Origin: Phycomyces nitens
Lineage: Eukaryota > Mucoromycota > Mucoromycetes > Mucorales > Phycomycetaceae
Direction: 5' to 3'
NCBI GenBank assembly: GCA_022702545.1
Contig: JAHRBC010000002.1
Coordinates: forward strand, 7,688,001 to 7,752,000
DNA: 64,000 bases
Part shown: one piece after another, positions 32,830 through 44,073 of the stretch
How positions within the stretch are numbered: the first letter of the stretch is position 1
How the letters are laid out: each line of letters begins with the position of its first letter
Program-made: the position numbers and the translations under genes
Notes under the pieces: model-generated
What the model was told of the DNA's origin: nothing
What the model saw: the letters and a program-made list of their open reading frames with translations, nothing else
The model's database searches: none

Positions 32830-32949
32830 CACTGGAAAAACGGCCCTGAATACACTGGTGGTATAGTAGCCCTGAACTGGTGTGAAAGCTAGTCTATTTT
32901 TCAACTCCACAGTTTTCCTTTTTTTTTATTTCGAAAATATAATTTTACT

Positions 32950-32966
32950 ACATCCTATTGGTTCGG
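32950..32966 (+). promoter_or_regulatory. Conserved inverted CCAAT box upstream of C tnp2
   Basis: ACATCCTATTGGTTCGG ends 108 nt before the ATG at 33074, the same spacing as in element A. The probable NF-Y-type site lies in an otherwise AT-rich leader. Confidence 0.5.
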
Positions 32967-33073
32967 ATACAATGAGCATTAGAATATTACTTTTTATTAT
33001 TATAAAAGTATAGCAAATAAAATACATGTAACACTCGTTTCCTTTTAATAATAATATTACAAACACAAACATC

Positions 33074-36000
33074 ATGTCTTCTTCCAACAGTATTTACAAC
33101 ACCAAGTGCTATTGCACTGTATGCGGTGATAATGAAGAAGGATTCACCTATGTGACAAGAAGAACTGTCCAACATCATAACAAAAGAGCCAGAGTAGATG
33201 CAGTATTCACATCTTCAAGGGGTATTTTATTTAAAACAACAGAGTATACTTGTATATTAATATTATATTATAAATAAAGACTCTCAAAGAGAAATGATGG
33301 AAGTTGATTCTGAGTGTAAGAAATATATTTATTTAAATGTCAATGGTGTCTAACACACTATTATATTCTATATTTGTAGCTGTCATGACTTACCAACCTG
33401 GTCCCGTAGAAGAGGGCGGCCAAACAAATGTTCCTGTTTTGGAAATTGAGTCCATGCCTGCCAACGATGTCTCCATTGAGAATCGCGATGATGACAATGA
33501 GATCTCGGTTGAGAATGACGATGGCGCCAGTGATGATGAAGATGTTGTTGAGCTTGAGCTTGAGGAGTTGGATGCCGAAGGTTTGTACATAATCATTGAA
33601 TAAAAGAAAAAGCCTGAAAAATTGAGTATTAATATTTTCTCTTTTTTTTTACAATAGCCCCTTTTGAAGCCCCTGGTATGCCTGAGAACCCAGTTCACAA
33701 GTTTATCGCCATCTTCACGGTCCTTTTTACATCCCGCTACGTGGTCAACAAGGGTTCCATTGTCTTGATCGAGTTCATCAATGAGCTCTTGAAGATTTAC
33801 GAGCAGGATTTCCAGCTTCCAATAAGTCTTCTTGGGCTCCAAAGAATGACTGGATTTTCCGAGATATCCAAGGGAATCCACAGATTTGTAGCATGCCAAG
33901 ATTGCCATCAAATCTACGATGAATGCATGACAGTTCCTCCCACCTGTGTGTTCCAGAAGCTTGGATCCAACTCTGTCTGCGGGTGTAAGTTGGTGAAGGA
34001 GTCGTCTGTTGGTGCCTTGGCCCCAAAAAGGGTGTTTGTCTATCAATCTGTCAAGCATGCTATGAAGACACTCTTTCTTCGCCCTGGCTTTGAGGCCAGA
34101 ATCAGACACTGGAACTCAGATCTCAAGATTCCACAGACAATGTGCGATGTCTACGACGGCGCCATGTGGAAGGACGTCAAGGACATCAACGGCGCCCAGT
34201 TTACAGCGGATCCGCGCTCCCTCATGTTGGCTCTCAACATCGACTGGTTCCAACCTTTCGATGGTGTGGTGTACTCTTGTGGTGCCATTTATTTGGTCAT
34301 CAATAATCTACCTCGGGAGGAGCGATTCAAGCCAGAAAACACCATCCTCGTTGGTCTTATGCCTGGACCAAAAGAGCCAAAGTCAGAGGAGATCAACCAC
34401 TACCTGGAGCCGTTGGTAGATGAGTTGAACGAGCTCTATGTTGGAATGAATATTCCAACATTTGAGAGGCCAACTGGTGCCAGTGTCCGTGCTGCACTAA
34501 TGATGGTGGCGTGTGACATCCCAGCAGCAAGAAAGACCAGTGGATTCACCGCCCACAACAGCACATGCACATGCTACAAATGCAATCATCAGTTCTCTCG
34601 TCTGGAAGGCACGACCAGTGTAGATTTCCGCGGTTTCGAGTTTGCTGAGTGGAGGCTTGCGAGTGGTGCTGAAAACCGGGTGCATGCTGAGGTGTGGAAA
34701 AGTGCAAGTACATCCTCAGAAAGACATCAGCTGGAGGTCGAAAATGGTGTTCGATGGTCGCAGCTGCATCGTCTTGGATACTTTGATCTAGTACGTGGAA
34801 CGATCATCGATCCCATGCACAATCTCTTTCTGGGCACGGCAAAAAGAATGGTGGAAAAGTGGACTGCCAGTGGTCTGATCGTAGACAGGGATCTTCGCGA
34901 GATGCAGAAGATAGCCAAGACCATGGTACTGCCTGTTGGCTACAGCATGCTGAAGACGAAGATTGGCAAGGGGTTCCCCAGGATGAAAGCTGACGAATGG
35001 AAGTCGTGGGTATTGGTGTACTCTCCGGTTTTGCTGAAGTACGTTCTTCCACCAGCAAACTTTGCCAACTGGATCGATTTCGTGGACGCATGTCGTATTC
35101 TGGTCAAGCCAACAATAACGTATGATGATGTCGAGTCAGCTCACCTCCATCTCCAGCAATTCTGTCAATCGTGCGAAACGCTTTACCCTGCTACAATCCT
35201 CACCTGCAATATGCACCTGCACCTCCATCTTCGTGACACCGTTCGTGATTTTGGACCCGTGTACGGTTATTGGCTCTTTGGGTTTGAGAGATTCAATGGC
35301 TTGTTAAAGAATATTAACACGAACAGAAGAGATGGGTTTGAGATGACCTATATGCGAAACTTCCTGGAAGATGCATACAAGAGTGACTATGTCAATGCCG
35401 TTTTTCCCAATTCGAGCCAAGTCCTCTTTTCTCCTGTTCTCCAGAAACTCACGTCCACCACACCCACCATCCTCTCCTCTCCCTCTACAACCTACTGCAC
35501 ATTTGACTTGCAAGACTTTCTTCGACTCTCCAACGATGCAACAATTCTTGTCAAAGGCAATGAACCGCTCCCTCCGTCTGCATTTCCTCTCTTGACCAGT
35601 AAGCCTTCCTCAATAAGTGATGTCCACTATCCTTTTTTGTTGGAGTATTACAAGAAGCAGTATGACATTCCAGACCTAGTGGACTATCGTCACGCCTCCC
35701 TCTCGCCGTTTTTCGTTGATAATCAGATTGGCAAACTGAAATCAATTGATATTCTAGGCCAAACATACGTTGGCAAGAATAGTTCTGTCAGTCGTGGGTC
35801 TTTTGTCCAGGCACTGTTCCTTGGCAGATACGGCGACCATGCAAATGCATATACTGGCCAAATCCAGTATATGTTTACTCATTCCTTCATGCCACCAACC
35901 AACCAGACAATCTGCTCAAGTCATGGAATCCAGCACACCGAGCATGTTTTTGCATTTGTCCGATGGCTTCCTCTGTCTTCAGATAGATCACGAGAAGACG

Positions 36001-36158
36001 ATGGTGTGGACATTTGCCTGCCTGAATTTTCAGATGATGACTATCAGTGCATCCTGCCTGTTCATCGCATCTTGCTTGAGGTGGCCACTGCCAAATATAC
36101 AAAGAACAATGAGACGACAACACTAGTCATTCCTCTGCCAAAAAAGCAATATGCTTAA
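33074..36158 (+). CDS. tnp2-type CACTA transposase of element C, intact
   Basis: Exons 33074-33221, 33280-33315, 33380-33580 and 33658-36158, about 961 residues, no stop or frameshift. N-terminal finger: CYCTVC, GFTYV, T, HH. An acidic segment (DDDNEISVENDDGASDDED) spans exon 3. The core has FTSRYVVNKG, CQDCHQIYDE, DVYDGAMW, NIDWFQPFDG, NNLPREERF, LVGLMPGPKEPK, CDIPAARKTSGF, CYKCNHQFSRL, DPMHNLFLGTAKRM, KADEWKSWVLVYSP, then the C-terminal NMHLHLHL, FGPVYGYWLFGFERFN, KGNEPLPPSAFP, YTGQIQYMF, ILPVHRILLEVA. It would bind and cut the CACTG ends. The Asp residues of DWFQPF and DPMHN are likely catalytic, from family resemblance. It faces the accessory gene, 127 bp between stops. Confidence 0.93.
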
Positions 36159-36285
36159 ATAAATAAATAAAAACATCTTTCCTCCAAGGCAAACAATTTT
36201 ACCTTCTAAGTATGTTATTAAGACAAACTGTAACAATCAGCTTAAGAAGAGATTTTTTTTTTTAATTTTTTAATTGTTTAATTTT

Positions 36286-37415
36286 TTATTCGTCATCTCT
36301 GACGGTCCACTGTGGTGGTGGGGGGAGCATGCTGTCAGGGACTGGTTTGGTCACGACACTGTGGAAGCATCTTTCCATCAGCTGTCGAGAATTGTTGCCC
36401 AAGTCGACACGGGCATACAAGTCAACCATTTCGAGGAAATGGTTGAACTAAAAGGACAATTAGTTTCTATTTATTATATTTCAAAAACAATAAACTTGGC
36501 TGGAAAACAATTTACCTCGTTGCTTCGCCAACTTGGGCGCTTGACGTGAACGATGCGCACACCTGGAGTCCCAGGTGTCTCATCACCAGACTCACCATCA
36601 GACATTGCTCCTTTCTGAATGAGATTGGAGCAATCCCTACCCATTGCAGCATCAATGGCAGCCTTGTTCTTGGCATAGGTAAGGCCACGGCGTTTGAGGT
36701 GCTATAGATCAATTGGTATTAATATTACTCTTAAAACTAAGCTCTGATTAGAATATAAAACACAACTTGCATCACCCTCACAAGAAGAGCGCCGTGTCTT
36801 TGCCTTTGCGGCATCCCTCTTGCTAGAAGTCTGGGACTCCAGGTGACACCAACTGCGGAAGTGGTTGTGAACCTTTTCACGGATGTCACTGTTTCGCAAC
36901 CTGGGGTCCCGAGACCTTTGCACCAGGAAGGCCATTAGGTTGTCCACCAACTCTTTATTTGGACTGTCGTTGAAGAAGACCTTGGTGTTCCACCTGGGCT
37001 TCCTGTTGTTGGCCTCAATTTCGGCCTGGTCATTCGACCTGAACCTTGGCGTCCACATGTAGCCATGAATAAGTCTCTATTTTATAGCATTAAATTAGTG
37101 AATTATTATTACTCTGTTACTTACAATCACTTCCGTGAGGTCCTTTGGTTTTGGCTCAGGAAGAACATTGCCAGTAGTGCTGACAACTGGGGCCACAGCA
37201 ACAGGAACCACTGGCCCAGCATTTGAAGGCTGACCAGTGTTGGTGTTGCCTCCAACATTGGTACCACTTTGGCCGTTCATGGTGGTATATGCTTGTTTGA
37301 GAAAGCCTACGTCGTTGCTTATTGTCAAGACAGTTTGCTTCATAGCAATTATCTCCTCCATCATCCGAGGATTCTCTGCATTGGGCTGAGGAGCGAGTGC
37401 GCATCTGTTTGCCAT
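36286..37415 (-). CDS. Accessory protein of element C (RPSWRSDE family), intact
   Basis: Minus strand; exons 37415-37125, 37076-36771, 36701-36516 and 36447-36286, about 314 residues. Intron 2 uses a GC donor (GAT/gcaagttg). Exons 2-4 are 306, 186 and 162 nt as in A. Exon 1: coiled-coil start (MMEEIIAMKQTVLTISNDV) and a Gly/Asn/Pro/Val-rich linker. Exon 2: NRKPRWNTKVFFNDSPNKEL, HFRSWCHLE, basic end (KTRRSS). Exon 3: MGRDCSNLI, MSDGESGDE, RPSWRSNE at the splice site. Exon 4: FNHFLEMVDLY, PPPPQWTVRDDE. No known domain recognised. Position opposite the transposase gene is the same in A, B and D, so it is a fixed part of the element, perhaps a subterminal-repeat binder. Confidence 0.85.
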
Positions 37416-37849
37416 TGTCTAAAGAATATTAAAATAGTCAGTGTCAATTATATTATACTGTGTCTGGATTTAATATAAATGATATTCTTTACTTGTAACT
37501 AAAAAGATAATAAGATGATGAGAACACAAAAGAGTGAGAAAGAACAAGTCAATTATACGAAAAGCATATTATATATTAATAGCCATATACATGGCTGTAT
37601 CCAAAAAGACTTCTTGTAGACTATCAGAGTTGATATCGGCAATCAAAATTGTCCTTTATTAATTAACTAGTGAGTTGGTCTCTTTGGATAAAGAAAAAGA
37701 CTTTGTAAAATCGGTTTTTATATATATATACTTTGGGTTTATTCTATAACACAATTAATATTACTATTCATTTAGCTTTAAATCTATTTGTCTATATATT
37801 TTATTCTGTTTAAATTATACAGGCTCTTTAACAATAAACATTATCCATC

Positions 37850-39185
37850 TATCCCGAAAACCTTATTCTTTGAACCAAACGATTCTTGATAGTGTTGATT
37901 ACACAGCTTTTTTTTCACATTGATTCTGCGCCTTTATTGTAAGCCCAAGAAAATAATAAACAGCAGACTGAAACCTAGCAAAGCATATTAATCGCTCAGG
38001 ATATATTTTGGATTCCATCCATTACACCTATTCTGTCTCTATTTCAAATTCGATGTGGGCCCTTGTAATTAATCTCTCTTTTTCCCTATATCCGCGCCAA
38101 TTTACTTTTCTCTTTACACTCCCATAAACACAGGCTGATTCCGATGCATCCTTTCCACATTGCCCATCCAGGTTAACAATCATCAGTTAAACTCTCTGTA
38201 ATCTTATAATTTATTCTGACTCTCTCTCTTTCTATCAATCTTATAGACCTCTTTGACTCACACATCTCATTATATTATACTGTCATCGGGACCATGGTAA
38301 AAAGTCTTTTCAAATCAAAATTTTCCTTATCTGACTTTGTTTACTCTGCAATAGACCACCCCTGCCATTCACCCCATCTGCCTCTTCCATAATCTACGGC
38401 TGCTATCATGATGGTAATGCCGTTTCTTGTTCTTTATACTTTTCTATAATATTATTTCCGTTTGCTCTTTTTATCTTATAGCCCTATTCCACCCGCATGG
38501 CCTATTATATAGCACCATCATCAGTGCCCAGGTAAAAAAACTTTTTTGTGTCAAAAAAAAATAATTTTCTTTTCTAACGTTGCTTATTCTAATTTAGGCT
38601 ATCACCATCACTGTCCACCCCATCTGCCTCTCTCATCATCTACGACTGGTTATCATAATGGTAATGCCGTTTCTTGGCCTTTATTCTTTTCCATAATATT
38701 ATTCTGGCTATTTACTAATAATTTTTTATACTCTTAACAAGACACTATTATTGGCCGCCATATACCATCCCTCTACTATAATCACCAACTCTGTTTTTGG
38801 TATGTAAATAAATTTTTCTATCACTCAATTCACCCATATTAATTTATTTTATCCCATCTCTAGTCAATCCAATCATACAAGATGCCATGTCACACAATTC
38901 AGCCCCTCTTTGTCCATTCTTATCCAATCTTTGCAATGTAAGTATAATATCCCTCGCATCTTGAATAGCACCCGCACTCTTGAATATATATCGCTAATAT
39001 AACTTTTATTATATCAGAACACTACCGCAACCACCTAAATTGCCGCCAGACCCTATTTTCAGGTATTGTTCAGTAGAGAAGCACCCGATCCAAGTAGTAT
39101 CAAGTAGGCTGGTAGAAGCGGCAAGGATAGACCGTAATAGTATTAGAACTCGTGTATAGAACCATTCTATTCTTTCCAATAAACA
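37850..39185 (+). other. Micro-exon transcription unit of element C, with a duplicated exon pair
   Basis: Divergent from the accessory gene. Exons delimited by splice signals: 38247-38296, 38355-38413, 38482-38531, 38598-38660, 38742-38799, 38864-38937 and 39018-39062 (50, 59, 50, 63, 58, 74 and 45 nt). The 59- and 74-nt exons have exact size partners in A. The last intron donors (gcaat/gtaagtat) and the intron TTCACCCATATTAATTT are also shared with A. Exons 38482-38531 and 38598-38660 with the following GTAATGCCGTTTCTTG repeat the preceding pair. It ends CCATTCTATTCTTTCCAATAAA near 39163-39184. No frame stays open through the exons. Confidence 0.65.
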
Positions 39186-39646
39186 CAAATATAAACCATA
39201 AACAACCTAATAAGTACGGGATATAAAATAATTGAGAGTATATCACTGGTCGAGAGTAATAAAGAGGATACCAAAATCAATAAATAATGGGCTATCTACT
39301 GTAGGCAAAGTACCTTATACTACAGTTATGTGACTTCTCAAGGGTGTAGGCAAAGGAACCTCGCCATTCTATTTTTAATAGACTTATTGAATATAATAAA
39401 ATTAAAACTGAGATTTGCATAGGTAATTCTGGTATTCACTTCAAGTTGACATATTAAGAATACTAACTCCCCTTACTAGCATCACCCCTAGTGGACTAAA
39501 CACCAGTGTTTAGCGCGAAAATGCTCAGGCACCAAAGGTACCTTGTGCACTAGGCATTTGTTCACATAAACTCCAGTATATACCTTACCTTTGTCCAGGA
39601 ATATACCTACCTATATACCAGTGTATATCAAATGGTTTTCCCAGTG
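39186..39646. other. Non-coding right terminal region of element C
   Basis: No gene. Near the end TATACC and ACTGGTATATA-like motifs recur (39575-39625); the left end of C has TACACTGGTGGTATAG in the matching position, so these are probably subterminal repeats. Confidence 0.55.
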
Positions 39647-39649
39647 GTG

Positions 39650-41214
39650 GTGTTGATTATTCTGGTTTTGTCTTTTCCGAGTGGGTGCCTCGAACCGAAG
39701 CAGATAATCGTCGTGGTGCCCTGGCCTGGAAGCATGCATCGAGTGAGGCAGACCAAAAGAGGATGGAAAAGGAGAATGGAGTCCGCTGGTCGGAACTCCA
39801 CAATCTTGAGTACTTTAATGTAGTCGAGTGCACCATCATTGACCCGATGCATAACCTCTTCTTGGGAACCTCAAAGCGAGTGATGGAGAAGTGGAGATCA
39901 GCTGGTCTGATCACCAACAGAGACTTGGCCGATATGCAACAAGAGGCTGACAATATGGTCCTTCCCCCAGATATGAGCACCCTCAAGAAGAAGATTGGCA
40001 AGGACTTCCCGTTCATGAAGGCCGACAAATGGAAGTCCTGGTGCCTGGTATACTCGCCTGTCCTCTTGAAAGACCAGTTGCCAAGGGACAATCTTGACAA
40101 TTGGATGTGCTTTGTCAACGCCTGCCGATACTTGTCCAAGCCCAGCATATCAGAAGATGAGTTAGCCGAAGCCCATTTCTGTTTGGAGTTGTTTGGACAA
40201 GGATGTCAGAACTTGTATGGTGCAGATTTTATCTCACCTAACATGCATCTACATCTGCATCTTCATGAGACGATCGTCAACTTTGGGCCAGTATACGGCT
40301 ATTGGCTTTTCAGCTTCGAGAGGTACAATGGTGTACTGAAGAACTACACGACGAACAAGAGAGACGGCTTTGAGGCCACGTTCATGCAAAAATATCTTGA
40401 GGACTCTTGCAAGGTTGATATTGCTTGTAGAATGATGGCCGTAATTGGAAATGCATCGTATATTGCATTGCTTTCTGAACTCGTCGAGTTTACTCCTCCT
40501 CCTGCTCCAATTGTCCATGCGTCCACTGCAACCACCACTGTCACCACCGCCCCATATTTCCAAGTTGCTTCTCCTAGGTTTGACCTAAAAGTCTTTCTTG
40601 ATTCCGCGCAGTTCAGTACTGTCAACATCAAAGGCAATGAACCTCTTCCTTCGTCGGCCTTCCCACTTTCCCTAGGGCAATATGAACGAATGGTAGAAGA
40701 AGAGTATGAGCATCTTCTTGAGTTCTACAGAGACTCCTATGACAATGATTCTCTTCGCAGTTACCAGCAAGCTTCGTTCGGCAATGTCTTTGTCAACAAT
40801 ATGATCCAGAAGTTCCCATCGATCAACTTGCTTGGCCAGATATACAAAGCGAGCAATGGTGCAGTTCGCCGCGGGTCATATATACAGGCAATCTTCCAAG
40901 AGAACAATGACAGTGGTATAAGTGCCTTTACTGGTCAGATTCAGTATTTGTTTGTCAACTCACTTGTGAATCCCCAGACTCTTCAACCTGACAATCATAC
41001 CTTTGCTTATGTCAAATGGTATAGGTCATCTGGTCTGAACACAAGAAGTGATGAAGGGATAGAGTTGAATGAGTTTGCCTTTGCCCGAGGGGATTATCAA
41101 AATATCTTGCCAGTGCACCAAATCTTGCTGTCGGTTGCCATTGGTGAGCATACAACTGAGACAGGAAATGTTAAGATGATTGTTGCTCCTGTTCTTAGAA
41201 AAATATATGCTTAA
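39650..41214 (+). pseudogene. tnp2 transposase of element D, 3' part
   Basis: Continues D's exon 4 after C: GGVDYSGFVFSEW, ENGVRWSELHNLEYF, DPMHNLFLGTSKRV, NMHLHLHLHETI, FGPVYGYWLFSFERYN, KGNEPLPSSAFP, FTGQIQYLF, ILPVHQILLSVAIGEH, LRKIYA, stop. The frame is open throughout; only the C insertion and the TGA in exon 1 inactivate the gene. Confidence 0.9.
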
Positions 41215-41299
41215 AAATAAATATCTTTACCTATCCTTATCTCACAAAAGTATCTGCAGCAAAAGATAGCCAAAAAATATAAAACATAAAATAGATAGT

Positions 41300-42539
41300 T
41301 TATTCATTATTTATTGTCCACACGGCCAATGGGACTGCTAAATCCTTTGGTACATCCTTTTGACGAACTACTCGGACGCGTTTCAAAATGGAGCTTCCCT
41401 TTTTCTTTAGTGACTGGGAAGCAAAATCATCAACAAGATCTATAAAAGTCTGGAGCTATTGAATATAATAAGGTGTATCAATAAAAGATATAGAATTTTA
41501 ATATGAAAAACTATGCTAAAATAATTACCTCGTCACTTCTCCAGCTAGGGCGAAAGGCCTTTACCTTATCTTCTCCATCAGTCTCATCTTCAGACATGGT
41601 TTCCTTTTGGAGGGCATGGTCGCAATTTTTTCTGCCCATCTCTCTGTCAATCTGGTCTCTGTACTTGTTGTATGCCTTGATTCGGCGACAAAGAATCTGT
41701 ATATTAAGTGTGTAAGAAAATAACAGTTTTATATTGATTAAAATATAAACTTACCGTAACAGTTCGCTGTCGTCTTCTGCATGCAAGTCTTTTTCTGTCT
41801 GCAGCCTCTGGGGTTCGCTGGCGCTGGCGCACCTGGTTGACAAAATGGTTTTTTACCATTTTGGCAAGATCATTCAAAGGGATCGCCTTTCCTGCCTCTT
41901 GTCTTCCCAAGTAGGTGATCAGCCTTATGGCCAGTGCATTGTTATAGCTACTGTTGTAGTAGCTAGTCAAGGACCACCCTTGCTTGGCATCATTCTCCAT
42001 TATCTTGACAGGGTTGTCACTGGTGAAGTTTGGGTGCTTGATATAGCCATTGATTAATTTCTATAAATTGGTTTTAGATACTCTTCTTATTGATTTTATG
42101 TCTAGTCAAGACTTACTGAGATCTTTGGATATCTCTTTCCAACAACATAGGGTTCCTCACCCTGAGGTACCAAACTGGCCACTGCAATCGTTCTTGCAGG
42201 AGTATTTCCACCAGACAAAATATCCTTGATGCTGATTTGGCCAGTGACAAGTCTATCAATGACCTTCTCAAGCTGCGAAATTGACGTCTTGCAATCACCC
42301 ACTTCACTTGCAATTGTCTTGTTTTGATTTTCAAGAGAATCCATCTTGATATTTGCCAAGTTTAGCAAGCTACGGATTTCATTATCATCCTGGTAATTGG
42401 ATGTCTCTTCTGCTGTTACAGTGGCCAAAGTAGATGCAGTGGTAAGTTCACTGTTCTGGACATTAGCCATAGCACTACGCATAATAGATGCATAGATAGG
42501 ACTACTGGTAGAGATTTTGGAGATGTCAAAGTTGTTCAT
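41300..42539 (-). CDS. Accessory protein of element D (RPSWRSDE family)
   Basis: Minus strand; exons 42539-42117, 42060-41755, 41696-41529 and 41455-41300 (423, 306, 168, 156 nt), about 350 residues, open. Exon 1 has a coiled coil (LLNLANIKMDSLENQNKTIA). Exon 2 starts KLINGYIKHPNF, then DAKQGWSLTSYYN, and ends in an Arg-rich stretch (RKRLACRRRQRTVT). Exon 3 has MGRKNCDHAL, MSEDETDGE and RPSWRSDE. Exon 4 has LQTFIDLVDDF and SILKRVRVVRQKDV. It converges on D tnp2. Intact although its partner gene is broken. Confidence 0.82.
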
Positions 42540-42749
42540 TTTCTATATGAATAAATGTTTAAATGACAATTATTAATATTTTATCTTTATGATATTATAA
42601 TGTTTCTTACAAGTAAAGAAGTATAATGAACTGTTACTGATGTTTATTCTACAATATATAATCATATTTTACAATGACTTGCTTAAAACTAATTAGTGTA
42701 TTTCATTGATTAAATAAAGTGTCTAACTGTAAAATGAAAATGACGATTA

Positions 42750-43500
42750 TATTATGTTTTTGGGATTATTGATTTTAGAGACCACACTTTTTTTAGGGGT
42801 AAACCACCTTGGAACTCAAATTATTTTTTGTTCTTTCTCTTTTGCCTCTTGCTCTTATACACATACTGGTAATTATTTTATTCTTATTATTTTATGTAAT
42901 TACTTAATAATTTTGCCATTATCTTTACAGATCATCAACAAGCTTCTTCTCTTTGGTCATTTTACATGGTTTAATAACATAAAATAATATTTGCTCAAAG
43001 CTTCTCTTTACTAATGACTTGATGCCTCCAGTCATCACGGCTTTGCATGTCACTCAATCTTGTAATCAAATATCATGGTAAGCTATTATATTATTACAAA
43101 TTATATATATCTCTTTACTTATACATATATAACTATGTTCTATTCTCTATTAGATATATTAAGAATCTCATCCGCATGCCTGAACAAACAATCACACAGG
43201 TAAGAAAACCGCTGATAATATAGTATATATGAATATCTAGAACACTAATAACTTTACAATTCTTAGACAATCTCAACTGACAGCTAATATGCTGAGATAT
43301 TCTCATGAATCTATCAAGTAGTCCATCTACTCACGATATCAACATTGTAAGTACAACAGCAAATAATTTGATCCATTATGATTATTTAATTAATCTTTGC
43401 TCCTATTACTATTAAATAGCACCATTCTTCTCCAAGACAGTACCCAATATCTATCAGGTAGGAACTTGTTGGTCTTGCTAGATGCAAAATATCAAACAAT
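42750..43500 (+). other. Micro-exon transcription unit of element D
   Basis: Divergent from the accessory gene at 42539. Short exons end at donors such as acatactg/gtaatt, atatcatg/gtaagc, atcacacag/gtaaga, tcaacatt/gtaagt and tatcag/gtagg, with acceptors ttacag, tctattag, attcttag and taaatag between. Joining the exons ATATATTAAG... and ACAATCTCAA... gives stops in all three frames, which argues against coding. The order (a longer exon ending in gtaagt, then a final exon of about 40 nt ending CAG/gta) is the same as in A and C. Confidence 0.55.
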
Positions 43501-43643
43501 ACTCTAGAAATAGCATATATTATTATTATATGATTAGAGCATTCATCTAGAAATATATATATTAAATAAATAAAAAATAAATAAAAAACAATTTATTTTT
43601 TAAAAATCAACAAATGAGGCTTGTATGTAAACGTATGATACGG

Positions 43644-43756
43644 TGCTTTTCAGTCTAAAAGACATTATTTCCCTTTGCTTTTCAGTCTAAAAGACATTAT
43701 TTCCCTTTGCTTTTCAGTCTAAAGACATTATTTCCCTTTGCTTTTCAGCCTAAAGA
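43644..43756. repeat. Tandem repeat, about 3.5 units of 31-32 bp
   Basis: GCTTTTCAGTCTAAAAGACA followed by TTATTTCCCTTT recurs three times, then a partial, changed unit (TTTTCAGCCTAAAG). It lies in the right subterminal region of element D, where protein-binding repeats are expected. Confidence 0.88.
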
Positions 43757-43995
43757 GATGAGTTACTGAGGTTAAAAGTAAAGGATATGAATAGATTGTA
43801 AATCGCAATATTGCGATTAGCTTTATATGGCACAAAATACAATAAATAATAGGCTTACTCGACACAAAATATAAAATAAACTAGACCTCTTTAATAACAG
43901 AAAAGTTGGGGGGTATCAAAGGTTTTTCAAGCGGAACTAAAGACCTATTTCTCTGATAGACCAGGCGTCATTCCCTATAGTATCATTCATATTTG

Positions 43996-44073
43996 TATGG
44001 TGGAGAAATATAGATTGAAATAACAATAAATCGATGATGGTACTTTAATACTACAGATATTTCTCCACCATAA
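43996..44073. repeat. Perfect 16-bp inverted repeat near the right end of D
   Basis: TATGGTGGAGAAATAT (43996-44011) and ATATTTCTCCACCATA (44057-44072) are perfect reverse complements around a 45-nt AT-rich loop, 22 bp from the terminus of element D. Confidence 0.85.

Larger units (their letters stand above)
32830..39646 (+). mobile_element. Element C: complete CACTA/EnSpm-type tnp2 transposon
   Basis: The left end CACTGGAAAAACGGCC and right end (inward) CACTGGGAAAACCATTT are flanked by GTG at 32827-32829 and 39647-39649. Removing C restores LPGNGGVDYSGF in D's tnp2, identical to B. C is 6817 bp, uninterrupted, and has an open tnp2 gene, an open accessory gene, and a micro-exon unit. It is the innermost element of its nest and so the youngest there, and the only A-D-type copy in the window without visible damage to its proteins. 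Confidence 0.93.
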
